Shown: piece by piece, positions 28,100-35,360 of the stretch
Numbering within the stretch: position 1 is the stretch's first letter
Layout of the letters: the number at the start of each line of letters is the position of its first letter
Source: Flavobacteriaceae bacterium PS02337
GTDB taxonomy: Bacteria; Bacteroidota; Bacteroidia; Flavobacteriales; Flavobacteriaceae
NCBI GenBank assembly: GCA_029959285.1
Contig: JASCOE010000004.1
Span: 248,001-312,000, forward strand
Direction: 5' to 3'
Length of the DNA: 64,000 nucleotides
The notes under the pieces: generated by a model
Database searches by the model: none
Told to the model about the DNA's origin: nothing
Seen by the model: only the letters and a program-made list of their open reading frames with translations
Position numbers and translations under genes: made by a program

Positions 28100-28354
28100 C
28101 CGCCAACACAGCAGGGAATTTATGCCAAGCCTGAGTTTACAGGTGATCCATATCCAAGTGAAGTAATAAAACCTGTAGAAGAGAACCATGAACCACCAGA
28201 AGGCTGGCCGAGAAATCATTTTAGCTTTTGGAGAGATTTTGTTTGAAGATCATTCTTTTTCATTTAGTTCTCCTTACTTGTTTAATGGTAAGGAAATTGG
28301 ATATCGAGACGAATTTGAGTTATTATGGGGCGAGGTATTTATATATGAAGACTA
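28100..28354 (+). pseudogene. Decayed second copy of the RHS 3' region (orphan tip scar)
   Basis: Bases 28100-28216 align without gaps to 26274-26390 (the Pro-rich linker, TQQGIYA...PPEGWPRN). Bases from about 28227 to 28354 align to about 26601-26729 (RHS core, SSPYLFNGKEL...YYGARYL). The roughly 210 bp between them in the intact gene are missing, and frameshifts and an in-frame stop make it non-coding. It is a remnant of an older RHS C-terminal cassette. Confidence 0.85.
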
Positions 28355-28438
28355 ATGATGTATCTTCAGATTGGACAGTAAAAACAGGGGGGAATGTCTC
28401 GAGTTAACTGGAATATGGATCCTACTAATTAGTAAATT

Positions 28439-28738
28439 ATGAAAAAACAAATATTTTTAACTAGTTTTTTATTGTTGATCTCATTTTGTCTGCAAACTAT
28501 TCTTATAGGAACTTCTCCCAAGATAGATTGTAGTCAGATAAAAACACAGTTTTATATTATAGCAGAAACATTATTAATTCAGTATATAGTTCTGATTATC
28601 ATTGAAATTTTAATTCTAAAATTTTGGATCAAATCTGATTTTAAAAAAAACATTAAAATAGTTTTGATTTTTACAATTCTTTTCTTGAGTATTTTTGGTT
28701 ATTTATTTTATGGATATTATAATGACATTTGTAATTAA
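28439..28738 (+). CDS. Small three-helix membrane protein (possible orphan immunity protein)
   Basis: A 99-residue protein with hydrophobic segments at about 5-22 (FLTSFLLLISFCLQTILIG), 42-62 (ETLLIQYIVLIIIEILIL) and 75-93 (IVLIFTILFLSIFGYLFYGY), joined by short Lys-rich loops. No family is recognised. It follows the decayed RHS fragment by 84 bp, the position a cognate immunity gene would hold after a displaced toxin tip. Base composition is more AT-rich than the core genes, in line with an acquired cassette. The immunity role is inferred from context only. Confidence 0.5.
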   Translation: MKKQIFLTSFLLLISFCLQTILIGTSPKIDCSQIKTQFYIIAETLLIQYIVLIIIEILILKFWIKSDFKKNIKIVLIFTILFLSIFGYLFYGYYNDICN

Positions 28739-28943
28739 CATAAATTTAGTCATTTTGTTTTAGTAGAAAACTGGGTAGTGTTTCAGATTAGGAATTTTTA
28801 TAAAATATAGTTGTAACTATTTGAAAATAATACGATTGATGTGAAATTAAAAAAAATGATATGACCTGCTGGTTGTTTTTTTGTCTTTTTGCTTTTAAAG
28901 AGTTTAAAATTCTCCGTACCCAAGCGAACTAACTTGTTGAATA

Positions 28944-29312
28944 ATGGTAGATAGTAAATTAGAAAATTTTAACATAAAAGTATTAAATGCATTAAGTAAG
29001 AAAGAGGAACTCAAGTATTTAGATTATGAAGCTGATTTTTCAAAAAATCAATGTAGATTCAATTTTAGTAATGGTATCTATTTAGGATTTAATCAGAAGA
29101 TATATGTTTACTATGCAGATGAAGTCTTAAATAACGCTGCTTATAGTAATAAACAATATTTAAATTATGAAACTACTTCAAAGCAGTTTGATAATGTGCA
29201 AGATGCTTTTGATTATATTGAATATTTGCAAAATCTTATTAAATACAAACAACTTGAGCAGTTTTTTTATTTTGGATCTAAATCAAAAAAGTCGAATAAG
29301 ACTTTTTGTTAA
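28944..29312 (+). CDS. Small hypothetical protein in the immunity-like array
   Basis: A 122-residue soluble protein, not recognised. It has an N-terminal helix (KLENFNIKVLNALSKKEELKYL), beta strands (CRFNFSNGIYLGFNQKIYVYYADEV) and a closing helix (VQDAFDYIEYLQNLIKYKQLEQF). This helix-strand-helix plan is common among small immunity proteins. Just before the start, a short stretch (about 28912-28929) still spells PYPSE as in the RHS linker. Its end overlaps the next frame by 41 nt; a one-base slip in the T7 run at 29262-29268 would join the two into one protein of about 210 residues, so either two genes or one frameshifted gene is possible. Confidence 0.5.
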   Translation: MVDSKLENFNIKVLNALSKKEELKYLDYEADFSKNQCRFNFSNGIYLGFNQKIYVYYADEVLNNAAYSNKQYLNYETTSKQFDNVQDAFDYIEYLQNLIKYKQLEQFFYFGSKSKKSNKTFC

Positions 29313-29574
29313 AAAATTTTCACTAAGAATTGTAAACAACAAAAGCATTGATGAATATATTGTCCGAATAGATAGTTCTGGATTAGATTTTTATATTACC
29401 ATTTGTTTTTTTTCCAAATATCAATTTGAAGTTGACTTTATACCAGCTAATGAAAATTGGTCACGTCATAAAGTCAAAAAATACAATCATATAGATGATT
29501 TGTTTTTTGATTTAGAAGATTTCGCATCTTATGATTTAATTTCAATCGAAGAATCTGAAAGAGATATGTTTTAA
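29272..29574 (+). CDS. Small hypothetical protein overlapping the preceding gene
   Basis: The useful part of this frame begins at TTG 29272 (LDLNQKSRIRLFVKKF...). The in-frame ATG at 29167 lies inside the preceding gene and its first 35 codons read as an out-of-frame shadow. The product of about 100 residues has a basic start, strands (SGLDFYITICFFSKYQFEVDFIP) and an acidic helix (IDDLFFDLEDFASYDL). It repeats the strand-then-helix plan of the upstream protein, so the two may be distant paralogues. Alternatively they are halves of one gene broken at a T7 run. No family is recognised. Confidence 0.42.
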   Translation: MDLNQKSRIRLFVKKFSLRIVNNKSIDEYIVRIDSSGLDFYITICFFSKYQFEVDFIPANENWSRHKVKKYNHIDDLFFDLEDFASYDLISIEESERDMF

Positions 29575-29581
29575 AGATTAT

Positions 29582-29947
29582 ATGAAAAAAAATTTGTTTT
29601 TTTACTTTGTTTTTATGTCTGCTTATTCACAGACTCCTTTACACGATATTGTGAAATTTAGTAACGAAGTTTCAGAAGTTAATATATCGAAATCAAACAG
29701 AGTCAAATTTTTACTTGGCAATAATGACTTTAGTCTTTTTAAATCAAACAAACTTGTTGAACTTTATAAAGATTTAAATATAAAACCTGAGATTTGTCTA
29801 GTACCAATTAATATTTCAGATGATATGAATGTGTATGTTAAAATTCCAATACTCCTTTTTGAAGAAGAAAAGAATGCGGTTATTCTTAATGTGATTAATT
29901 CTTATGTGATTTTTGATAAAAAAAGAATTTTTATCATTGGATATTAA
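29582..29947 (+). CDS. Small exported hypothetical protein
   Basis: A 121-residue protein with a short signal peptide (KKNLFFYFVFMSAYSQ). The mature part has no recognisable family: RVKFLLGNNDFSLFK, LNIKPEICLVPINISDD, VYVKIPILLFEEEKNAVILNVINSYVIF. It starts 8 bp after the previous gene and ends 12 bp before the next, so it belongs to the same transcript. A periplasmic location would be suitable for guarding against a periplasmic toxin, but that is speculation from context. Confidence 0.55.
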   Translation: MKKNLFFYFVFMSAYSQTPLHDIVKFSNEVSEVNISKSNRVKFLLGNNDFSLFKSNKLVELYKDLNIKPEICLVPINISDDMNVYVKIPILLFEEEKNAVILNVINSYVIFDKKRIFIIGY

Positions 29948-29958
29948 AATTACAACCT

Positions 29959-30327
29959 ATGATTGAGATCATTAAAATTAATTGGCTTTCACAAGAAGGA
30001 AAAGAAGCTGAAGTATATCTTTTTGACGATAATTTTAATATAATCTGTTTTTCACATCCTTTAAATAAAAAAATTGGAGATGAAATAACTTTGCCATTGT
30101 ATGCTTTAAACGCTAAAAAAATATATCGTGTAAATGGAGAAAAAAGATTTTTGGTTGAAAAAGGAGCATCAGATTTTGGATATAAATTATCTGGAGAAGT
30201 TATTGATAAAAGTAAGAATCAAGTAAAGATTGGTAAATTTATAATAGAACTTGATATTCCTTTACCGAGTGATATAGAAGTCAATAATTATGTTTCATTT
30301 ATTTGTGATAGAATTGATTTGTATTAG
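29959..30327 (+). CDS. Small hypothetical protein in the immunity-like array
   Basis: A 122-residue soluble, beta-rich protein (AEVYLFDDNFNIICFSHPL, EITLPLYALNAKKIYRVN, GEVIDKSKNQVKIGKFIIELD). It resembles the general look of small immunity or OB-like proteins, but I do not recognise a family. It is 12 bp after the preceding gene and in the same orientation as the RHS gene. Codon use and AT-richness match its neighbours in the 28-30.3 kb block. No catalytic motif is visible. Confidence 0.52.
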   Translation: MIEIIKINWLSQEGKEAEVYLFDDNFNIICFSHPLNKKIGDEITLPLYALNAKKIYRVNGEKRFLVEKGASDFGYKLSGEVIDKSKNQVKIGKFIIELDIPLPSDIEVNNYVSFICDRIDLY

Positions 30328-30432
30328 GAAATCAATAACTCAAAATCTAAATAATAATAAAATTAAATACACACAACTAAAACATTAATAATCTGGAGCA
30401 AATCAATTAGTCTACAAATAGAAATTTTAACA

Positions 30433-31065
30433 ATGAAAGAATTAGTTAATAAATGTTCGATTTTGATCTCTATGGTGATTTCTGTGATTTTTATAGTAAT
30501 AGCAGCGTCACTTTATCCAGGCGGCTCATTGCTCGACAATAAATCCATAGGATTTGGGTGGTCAAAGAATTTCGTAAGCAACTTGTTTGCAGCAACAGCG
30601 ATAAACGGTTCAGAAAATCCTGGTAGAATTTGGGCAATTATCGGAATGGCATTTCAATCGATTGGTTATGGCGTTTTTTTTATTCATATGTCAAAAAAAA
30701 TAGATTCAAAATGGGCGATTATTTTAAAATATATAGGTTTTGCCAACCTGTTACTTATTTTTTTGATTGCTACGCCGTTGCATGACGTCGGAACAATATC
30801 GATCATTTTAACATTATTTGGGTTATTCACAATTACGATATTCGTCTTAAAGTCAAAACTTCATTTTCTTAAATTTTGCTGTATTATTTGTTTATTGACT
30901 TTTTACGTTTTCTTTTTCCTATTTGGATTTGGTTATCTGTCCTCGGCAATCATAATGCAGAAAGTGTATAATGCAAGTGCAATACTTTTAGTTTTAGGAT
31001 TAGAATATTTTACCAAAAATGAAGATTTTGTAGAAATTAAAACGGAAGACAAAAAGCAGAAATAA
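30433..31065 (+). CDS. Six-helix membrane protein of unknown function
   Basis: A 210-residue protein with six hydrophobic helices. Conserved-looking loops follow helix 1 (YPGGSLLDNKSIGFGWSKNFVSNLFAATA) and helix 4 (ATPLHDVG). This plan resembles DUF998-type membrane proteins, but I am not certain. It stands apart from the small-gene array (105 bp upstream) and may have its own promoter. GC-rich repeat palindromes follow at 31097-31179. The C-terminal tail is charged and cytoplasmic (EIKTEDKKQK). Confidence 0.6.
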   Translation: MKELVNKCSILISMVISVIFIVIAASLYPGGSLLDNKSIGFGWSKNFVSNLFAATAINGSENPGRIWAIIGMAFQSIGYGVFFIHMSKKIDSKWAIILKYIGFANLLLIFLIATPLHDVGTISIILTLFGLFTITIFVLKSKLHFLKFCCIICLLTFYVFFFLFGFGYLSSAIIMQKVYNASAILLVLGLEYFTKNEDFVEIKTEDKKQK

Positions 31066-31096
31066 CAAATCGCTAAAAGTTACAACTACATTCATC

Positions 31097-31179
31097 GCTA
31101 GCGCGAGCGTCCTACTTGTGAATGCAAAGTTTTAAATTCATTAGGATTGATTTTATGTGCACACGAGCGGGACGCTCGC
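31097..31179. repeat. GC-rich REP-like palindromes, inverted pair
   Basis: Copy 1 is at 31097-31124 (GCTAGCGCGAGCGTCC... with a degraded right arm). Copy 2 is at 31162-31179 in the opposite orientation (CACGAGCGGGACGCTCGC). These are the same unit seen at 32122, 32922 and 53722 and are conspicuously GC-rich in AT-rich surroundings. Confidence 0.7.
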
Positions 31180-31192
31180 ATCAGCATAGGAA

Positions 31193-31969
31193 TTAATTTT
31201 TTCTAAGAGCCCATTCTGTAAAGCTTTTAATATAGACTGAATATTTTTTCGACAAGATTAAACCAACGTAGTTTTCTTTTTGTTTGTCATGTGCCTTATT
31301 CAATATAAATTCAGTTTCGTCTTCAGTAAATTTGTATAGTTTATTCTCATATTCAAATTTATACTTGTAGAGAATATGTTCTATTTCATTGGGATACATC
31401 ATGTTTTTATTAATAATAATTTCATCTACGTTTAAGAGTTTGTCAAACAATGATAGACTCCCTAAATAAGATATATTAACCTTAATTATTTTTGGACAAT
31501 TTGCGATTAAATTAAGATTGACTAAATTATAACAGTATATTAATTTTATTTGTTCAAGATTTTCAAATTTTTCTATTCCCACTATGTCATTAAGTTTTGC
31601 ACATGAGAGAGATAATATCTTGATGTTAGTGTTTTCTAAAGTTTTTAAATTTTCAACTGTATCATTTTTGAAATATAAACTTTCAAGGTTTTTGAATACT
31701 CTCGTAATAGAAAAATCTATAAAGGAGTCATGGTTAATTACTAAACTCTTTATGTTAATCAATTCTCTTAAATTTTTTTCATTTACGTCAAAATTATTAA
31801 GTCTTTCTCGTATGCCGATACCAAATACAGTTTTATATTGGTTATATAAATCATTATATGGCTTTATGTCAATTTTTTTTGTATAAAAATCAAAATTGGC
31901 AATCAAATTTTTTCTCTGATTAGAAGGCAGCTCTTCCCACCATGAAATAAGATTTATATCGTCAAACAT
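31193..31969 (-). CDS. Leucine-rich-repeat-like protein
   Basis: A 258-residue soluble protein. The central part (about 65-200) contains irregular LRR units (NLESLYFKN, LENTNIKILSLSCAKLN, FENLEQIKLIYCYNLVNLN, CPKIIKVNISYLGSLS). The N-terminal part (ISWWEELPSNQRKNLIANFDFY) and C-terminal helix (TEFILNKAHDKQKENY) are not recognised. There is no signal peptide. It faces the RHS-linked array across the REP-like palindromes. LRR proteins of this size sometimes accompany polymorphic toxin loci, but no specific role can be shown. Confidence 0.6.
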   Translation of the reverse strand: MFDDINLISWWEELPSNQRKNLIANFDFYTKKIDIKPYNDLYNQYKTVFGIGIRERLNNFDVNEKNLRELINIKSLVINHDSFIDFSITRVFKNLESLYFKNDTVENLKTLENTNIKILSLSCAKLNDIVGIEKFENLEQIKLIYCYNLVNLNLIANCPKIIKVNISYLGSLSLFDKLLNVDEIIINKNMMYPNEIEHILYKYKFEYENKLYKFTEDETEFILNKAHDKQKENYVGLILSKKYSVYIKSFTEWALRKN

Positions 31970-32121
31970 TGTTGTTAATATTAAGATAAAGGATTGTTTA
32001 AAGAATTAACTATTTTCACATGAAGTTTTTTCATTGAATACTTTACACGAATTTAAAATTTATTTTAGAAGAATTTATTTGTACAACCGAAAAAATAGTT
32101 TGTATCAAGTAAATGTGCACC

Positions 32122-32149
32122 GCTAGCGCGAACGTCCCGCTCGTGAATG
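32122..32149 (+). repeat. GC-rich REP-like palindrome
   Basis: Unit GCTAGCGCGAACGTCCCGCTCGTG, differing at one base from the copy at 32922. It is 27 bp upstream of the terminator/tRNA-end repeat, the same order as at 32922 and 53722. Confidence 0.7.
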
Positions 32150-32175
32150 AAAAGTGTTTAAAATGGGCATCAAAC

Positions 32176-32222
32176 AAAAAAGCTCCAGATTTCTCTGAAG
32201 CTTTTTCTCTTAGTAGCGGGAA
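32176..32222 (-). repeat. 47-bp direct repeat, left copy: terminator plus 3' end of tRNA-fMet
   Basis: Identical to 32964-33010. It contains the GCTCCAGATTTCTCTGAAGC hairpin (GAAA loop on the minus strand) and then TAGCGGGAA, the final 9 nt of the tRNA gene, with no tRNA following. It acts as terminator for the lipoprotein gene at 32418-32882. Confidence 0.85.
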
Positions 32223-32417
32223 GCATTCAAATATCTAACCGCTTTTTTTATGATTTTAATGAAATTTTATCTGCATAAATTATATTAGAAACATTCCTTT
32301 ATATTCGTTTATAAAAAAGTTAAACTATGATATTAAAATGATGTCATTTTATCTTTTAGTTTAGTTGTTAAAACCAACCATTGCATATATACTAGATTAC
32401 CGATCTTATTTCGGATT

Positions 32418-32882
32418 TTAATCTGGGTCTGTTGGTACTTTAAAACGATTTTTTGAACAATTGTAGAAAATCCATTCTGAACTTTTTGGATAAGTATCGA
32501 CCTCTTGTAATTCGCAATTCCAGTTAGGGATATTTTTAACTTGCTTTGCTGATAAAAACAAGGTCATTAAAATAGTATCTTCAGCTCTATCTGTAGTAAA
32601 AACGTAAGTCCTATAATCTTTATTGAACTTATGTTTATATTTCATGTTTAACTTCCTTTCAAATTTTGTTATTTCCTGCGCTCTATCAACCTTTACCACG
32701 AAGGGTTTAACAATATAACCAATTGTAGTTTCCTTGTCCTTAACCTCATAACTTCCACATTGAGTTGAAGCAACAATAATTTGATTTTCGACTATACTTT
32801 GATTTGGAACTTTAGTTGTATTGCACGATAGAATCAATAAAAACACAAATAAAACTAATAAATTTCTTTTTTTATTTTCCAT
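32418..32882 (-). CDS. Small lipoprotein
   Basis: A 154-residue protein with a type II signal peptide (NLLVLFVFLLILSC), lipidated Cys at 20, then Asn-Thr-Thr. The mature part is not recognised (SQCGSYEVKDKETTIGYIVKPFVVKVDRAQEITKF; DRAEDTILMTLFLSAKQVKNIPNWNCELQEV); four Cys remain, so disulfides are possible. The gene is bounded on both sides by the 47-bp terminator/tRNA-end repeat and REP-like units, so the segment of about 0.8 kb carrying it looks duplicated or inserted at the tRNA-fMet 3' end. The location is the periplasmic face of a membrane. Confidence 0.65.
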   Translation of the reverse strand: MENKKRNLLVLFVFLLILSCNTTKVPNQSIVENQIIVASTQCGSYEVKDKETTIGYIVKPFVVKVDRAQEITKFERKLNMKYKHKFNKDYRTYVFTTDRAEDTILMTLFLSAKQVKNIPNWNCELQEVDTYPKSSEWIFYNCSKNRFKVPTDPD

Positions 32883-32921
32883 CCGTTAAAAACCTGTTTG
32901 TTAGTTTATTGATAATCCTTA

Positions 32922-32949
32922 GCTAGCGCGAGCGTCCCGCTCGTGAACG
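32922..32949 (+). repeat. GC-rich REP-like palindrome
   Basis: Unit GCTAGCGCGAGCGTCCCGCTCG; the core CGAGCG/CGCTCG forms a dyad. It is 14 bp before the tRNA-fMet terminator. Confidence 0.7.
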
Positions 32950-32963
32950 CTTAAAGATAAACA

Positions 32964-32993
32964 AAAAAAGCTCCAGATTTCTCTGAAGCTTTT
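32964..32993 (-). terminator. GAAA-loop family terminator of tRNA-fMet 1
   Basis: On the minus strand the hairpin reads GCTTCAGA-GAAA-TCTGGAGC with one G-T wobble, then a T run. It is 8 nt beyond the tRNA 3' end and is part of the 47-bp direct repeat (32964-33010). Confidence 0.85.
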
Positions 32994-33001
32994 TCTCTTA
33001 G

Positions 33002-33074
33002 TAGCGGGAACAGGACTCGAACCTGTGACCTTCGGGTTATGAGCCCGACGAGCTGCCTACTGCTCTATCCCGCG
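33002..33074 (-). tRNA. tRNA-fMet (CAT), copy 1
   Basis: A 73-nt cloverleaf on the minus strand: acceptor stem with a mismatch at position 1-72 (C1-T72), anticodon CAT in the loop CTCATAA, and three G-C pairs closing the anticodon stem (GGG/CCC). Both are initiator marks. The T arm is CAGGTTCGAGTCCTG. CCA is not encoded. Identical to copy 2 at 53817-53889. Confidence 0.95.
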
Positions 33075-33086
33075 ATGTTTCGGGTG

Positions 33087-33094
33087 CAAAGATA
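33087..33094 (-). promoter_or_regulatory. -7 promoter box of tRNA-fMet 1
   Basis: TATCTTTG on the minus strand matches TAnnTTTG. The 21 bp from here to the tRNA 5' end are identical to those before copy 2. Confidence 0.75.
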
Positions 33095-33165
33095 CACACT
33101 AAATGTGGTTTTGCAAGTTATTTTGGAAATTTATTTTTTAGAATAGACGAAAAGGACGCTTTTTC

Positions 33166-33690
33166 TTAGACCTTAAACTCTAATAATTCTTCGTAAACAT
33201 TTCCTGTTAAGCCTAATAGCAAACCAAAAGCAGGTTCGGTTTTTATGCCGTTTTCTTTCAATTTAATGACTTCTAATCGGAAGTTTTCGTCTTTTGAATC
33301 CAGAATTTGGTGTTCAATCAGCATATGTTTGTAGCCATTTTGTTCTTGAGTGGGAATATTTTGTCCGAAAATTTCAATTTCAAAATCATCAATAAAGAAA
33401 TTTACAACAATAGATTCTTGATTATTGATTCGGTTTTCTTGAATCGTATAATGATTTTCATTTCCGAATAACTCTTGCACTTTTTCAATAAAAACGGACT
33501 TGTTTTTCCAACAACAAATAATATCCAAATCGCTGTTTGCAATATCAATGTTTATCGGAATGGTACCAACCAAAATCGGATCAAAATCTGCCAATTTTTC
33601 AAAAATCATATTTTTCGTCAAAACCTCAAAAGCCAATTGTTGTTTTTGATTTCCTGTTTTTAAATAAGTAATGTTCGTGAAATCAATCAT
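33166..33690 (-). CDS. DUF4269 nucleotidyltransferase-like protein
   Basis: A 174-residue cytoplasmic protein. The motif LVGTIPINIDIANSDLDIIC (about 41-60) has the G-[ST]-x(8-10)-S-D-x-D pattern of nucleotidyltransferase folds, and the third acidic position may be the E/D in DDFEIEIFGQ. The end (AFGLLLGLTGNVYEELLEF) is the conserved tail of DUF4269. No substrate is known. Its ATG overlaps the stop of the upstream GT39 gene by four bases (ATGA at 33687-33690), so translation is coupled. Confidence 0.8.
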   Translation of the reverse strand: MIDFTNITYLKTGNQKQQLAFEVLTKNMIFEKLADFDPILVGTIPINIDIANSDLDIICCWKNKSVFIEKVQELFGNENHYTIQENRINNQESIVVNFFIDDFEIEIFGQNIPTQEQNGYKHMLIEHQILDSKDENFRLEVIKLKENGIKTEPAFGLLLGLTGNVYEELLEFKV

Positions 33691-35216
33691 TTGTCATTAT
33701 AGTTTTTTGCTTCTCTGATTTCTAGTTCTAATCGTGTGTTAATATCGATTTTAGCATTCGTGAAAACAAAAATTGTAGTTCTAAATTCTCTAGCATATTG
33801 ATTTGTAATCTGGCCGCCAATTGTTGCCGTTTCAAAATAAGGCGAAGTTTCTTTTAGCTCTTCGTTGTTTTCATCAAACTCTTTTACACGAATTAAGTTT
33901 TTGTACGGAATAGAAAGATCAAACCAATTTACATAATCGGCATTAAAAGAAACGGCTTTAATTCCTTTTTTTGTATAATAATTAATCGCGCCCGCTTGTC
34001 CGTAATTATTACAAATTACAATAGTTTCTTTTTGGTTCGGAATCAAAGCGTACAAAGAATCTGTTTTTCTAGCTAATTCTTTCCAGCCCACCATATCGGC
34101 GAAATCCTGTGGCAATTGATGGTCTTTTCCGTCTTCCCAGCGAAGCATTCCCAGTTTTTTATATTTCTCCGGATTTGCCACCATATATTCTGGGCTTTTA
34201 TTTGGAAAAGCAATATTATACATCGGAATAAAGAATAAAATTGGAAGTAAAATAAAAACGGGTTTTAAGTAACGTTTCCAGCCTTCGTTTAAAACTTCAG
34301 ATAAAAATACAGCGCCAAAAGCAATGTAAATCGGATACAAACCAATTGCATAATAAGCTTTTGCTTTAAAGTAAATAAAAATGAAAAGTGTAAATAAAAA
34401 CGAAGCAAAAAAGACTTGGTATTTTTTGAGTGGTTTATAAAATAAAACGGCATAAAGTCCGGCTAAAATGACAAATAATCCGCCTATAAAAAAGAGAATT
34501 TGTTCTTTTATAAAATCTCCCAAATTAACATTTACCAGTTGCGTTGCGGCCAATTCTTTCATATGATGCACAATCGGAAAATGATTTCGGTACTGCCAAA
34601 CCAAATTAGGAAGAATCAGCATTATTCCGAAAATTAAAGCAAAATAAAACTGCTTTTTCAGCAACATTTTTCGTTGATTCGAAATTATAATTGCAGGAAA
34701 TAATCCGAGTAATAAAAATAGAATGTTGTATTTGTTTAAAAATCCAAAAGCGAAAACAATTGCTCCAAAATAAATCCATTTGGTGTTTTCAGAATTTATG
34801 TATTGAATTAAAACATAATAAACCGCTGTCCAACACAAAACATCTAATGAATTCGGCTGAAATAACGTATTAAGTCGCAATAGAGATGAAAATAAAACAC
34901 ATAAAGCGCCCAGAATTAGAGCGTATAAATTTCCTTTTAAAAGCTCGATCGTTTTCCAGACAATCAAAAGCGTTAAAGCGCCAAAAAGGGCAGGGAAGAA
35001 CTTGACCCAGAAAACAGAATTTCCAAGCAATAAAATAATACAAGAAAACCAAGAAGTTACAGGCGGAACCGATAAAAATCCCCAGGCAGTGTGATGTGCT
35101 TGGTCGAGATGTAAATATTCATCGCGTTGCAAATCGTATTCGGGACTAATTAAAACATATTGCAGAATAAACTTTAATAGAATAAACCCAATTAAAATTA
35201 GTGTTTTTTTGGTCAT
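33687..35216 (-). CDS. Glycosyltransferase family 39 (PMT-like) membrane protein
   Basis: A 509-residue protein with about ten membrane helices. After helix 1, the periplasmic loop YDLQRDEYLHLDQAHH carries the acidic D-E pair used by GT39/ArnT-like transferases, which take sugars from polyprenyl-phosphate donors. The C-terminal 150 residues form a periplasmic domain (WKELARKTDSLYALIPNQKETIVICNNYGQAGAINYYTKKG). It likely modifies a surface polymer or protein; the acceptor is unknown. It is the first gene of a two-gene unit with DUF4269. The minus-strand terminator between it and DUF4494 separates the two units. Confidence 0.85.
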   Translation of the reverse strand: MTKKTLILIGFILLKFILQYVLISPEYDLQRDEYLHLDQAHHTAWGFLSVPPVTSWFSCIILLLGNSVFWVKFFPALFGALTLLIVWKTIELLKGNLYALILGALCVLFSSLLRLNTLFQPNSLDVLCWTAVYYVLIQYINSENTKWIYFGAIVFAFGFLNKYNILFLLLGLFPAIIISNQRKMLLKKQFYFALIFGIMLILPNLVWQYRNHFPIVHHMKELAATQLVNVNLGDFIKEQILFFIGGLFVILAGLYAVLFYKPLKKYQVFFASFLFTLFIFIYFKAKAYYAIGLYPIYIAFGAVFLSEVLNEGWKRYLKPVFILLPILFFIPMYNIAFPNKSPEYMVANPEKYKKLGMLRWEDGKDHQLPQDFADMVGWKELARKTDSLYALIPNQKETIVICNNYGQAGAINYYTKKGIKAVSFNADYVNWFDLSIPYKNLIRVKEFDENNEELKETSPYFETATIGGQITNQYAREFRTTIFVFTNAKIDINTRLELEIREAKNYNDK

Positions 35217-35322
35217 GGAGTTTTTGGTTTTGCAGTAAGTGGTTTGATTTCAGTATAATGGTATAGCGAATATAAGATTTATTTTGATTTGAAAAACGAG
35301 AACAACGGCAATGTCTGAAAAT

Positions 35323-35352
35323 AAAAAAGCTCCAGATTTCTCTGAAGCTTTT
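35323..35352 (-). terminator. GAAA-loop family terminator after DUF4494
   Basis: The hairpin GCTCCAGATTTCTCTGAAGC on the plus strand reads GCTTCAGA-GAAA-TCTGGAGC on the minus strand, 8 nt past the stop of the minus-strand gene. Confidence 0.85.
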
Positions 35353-35360
35353 GTGAATTT

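Larger units (their letters stand above)
31970..32417. other. Gene-free interval with REP-like unit and terminator/tRNA-end repeat
   Basis: It holds a REP-like palindrome (32122-32149) and the left copy of a 47-bp direct repeat (32176-32222) made of a terminator hairpin plus the last 9 nt of a tRNA-fMet gene. Nothing else is seen in 32223-32417 or 31970-32100. Confidence 0.6.

Noticed and set aside
29167-29271. ATG start at 29167 for the 29272 gene
   Set aside because: The first 35 codons are an out-of-frame reading of the preceding gene.
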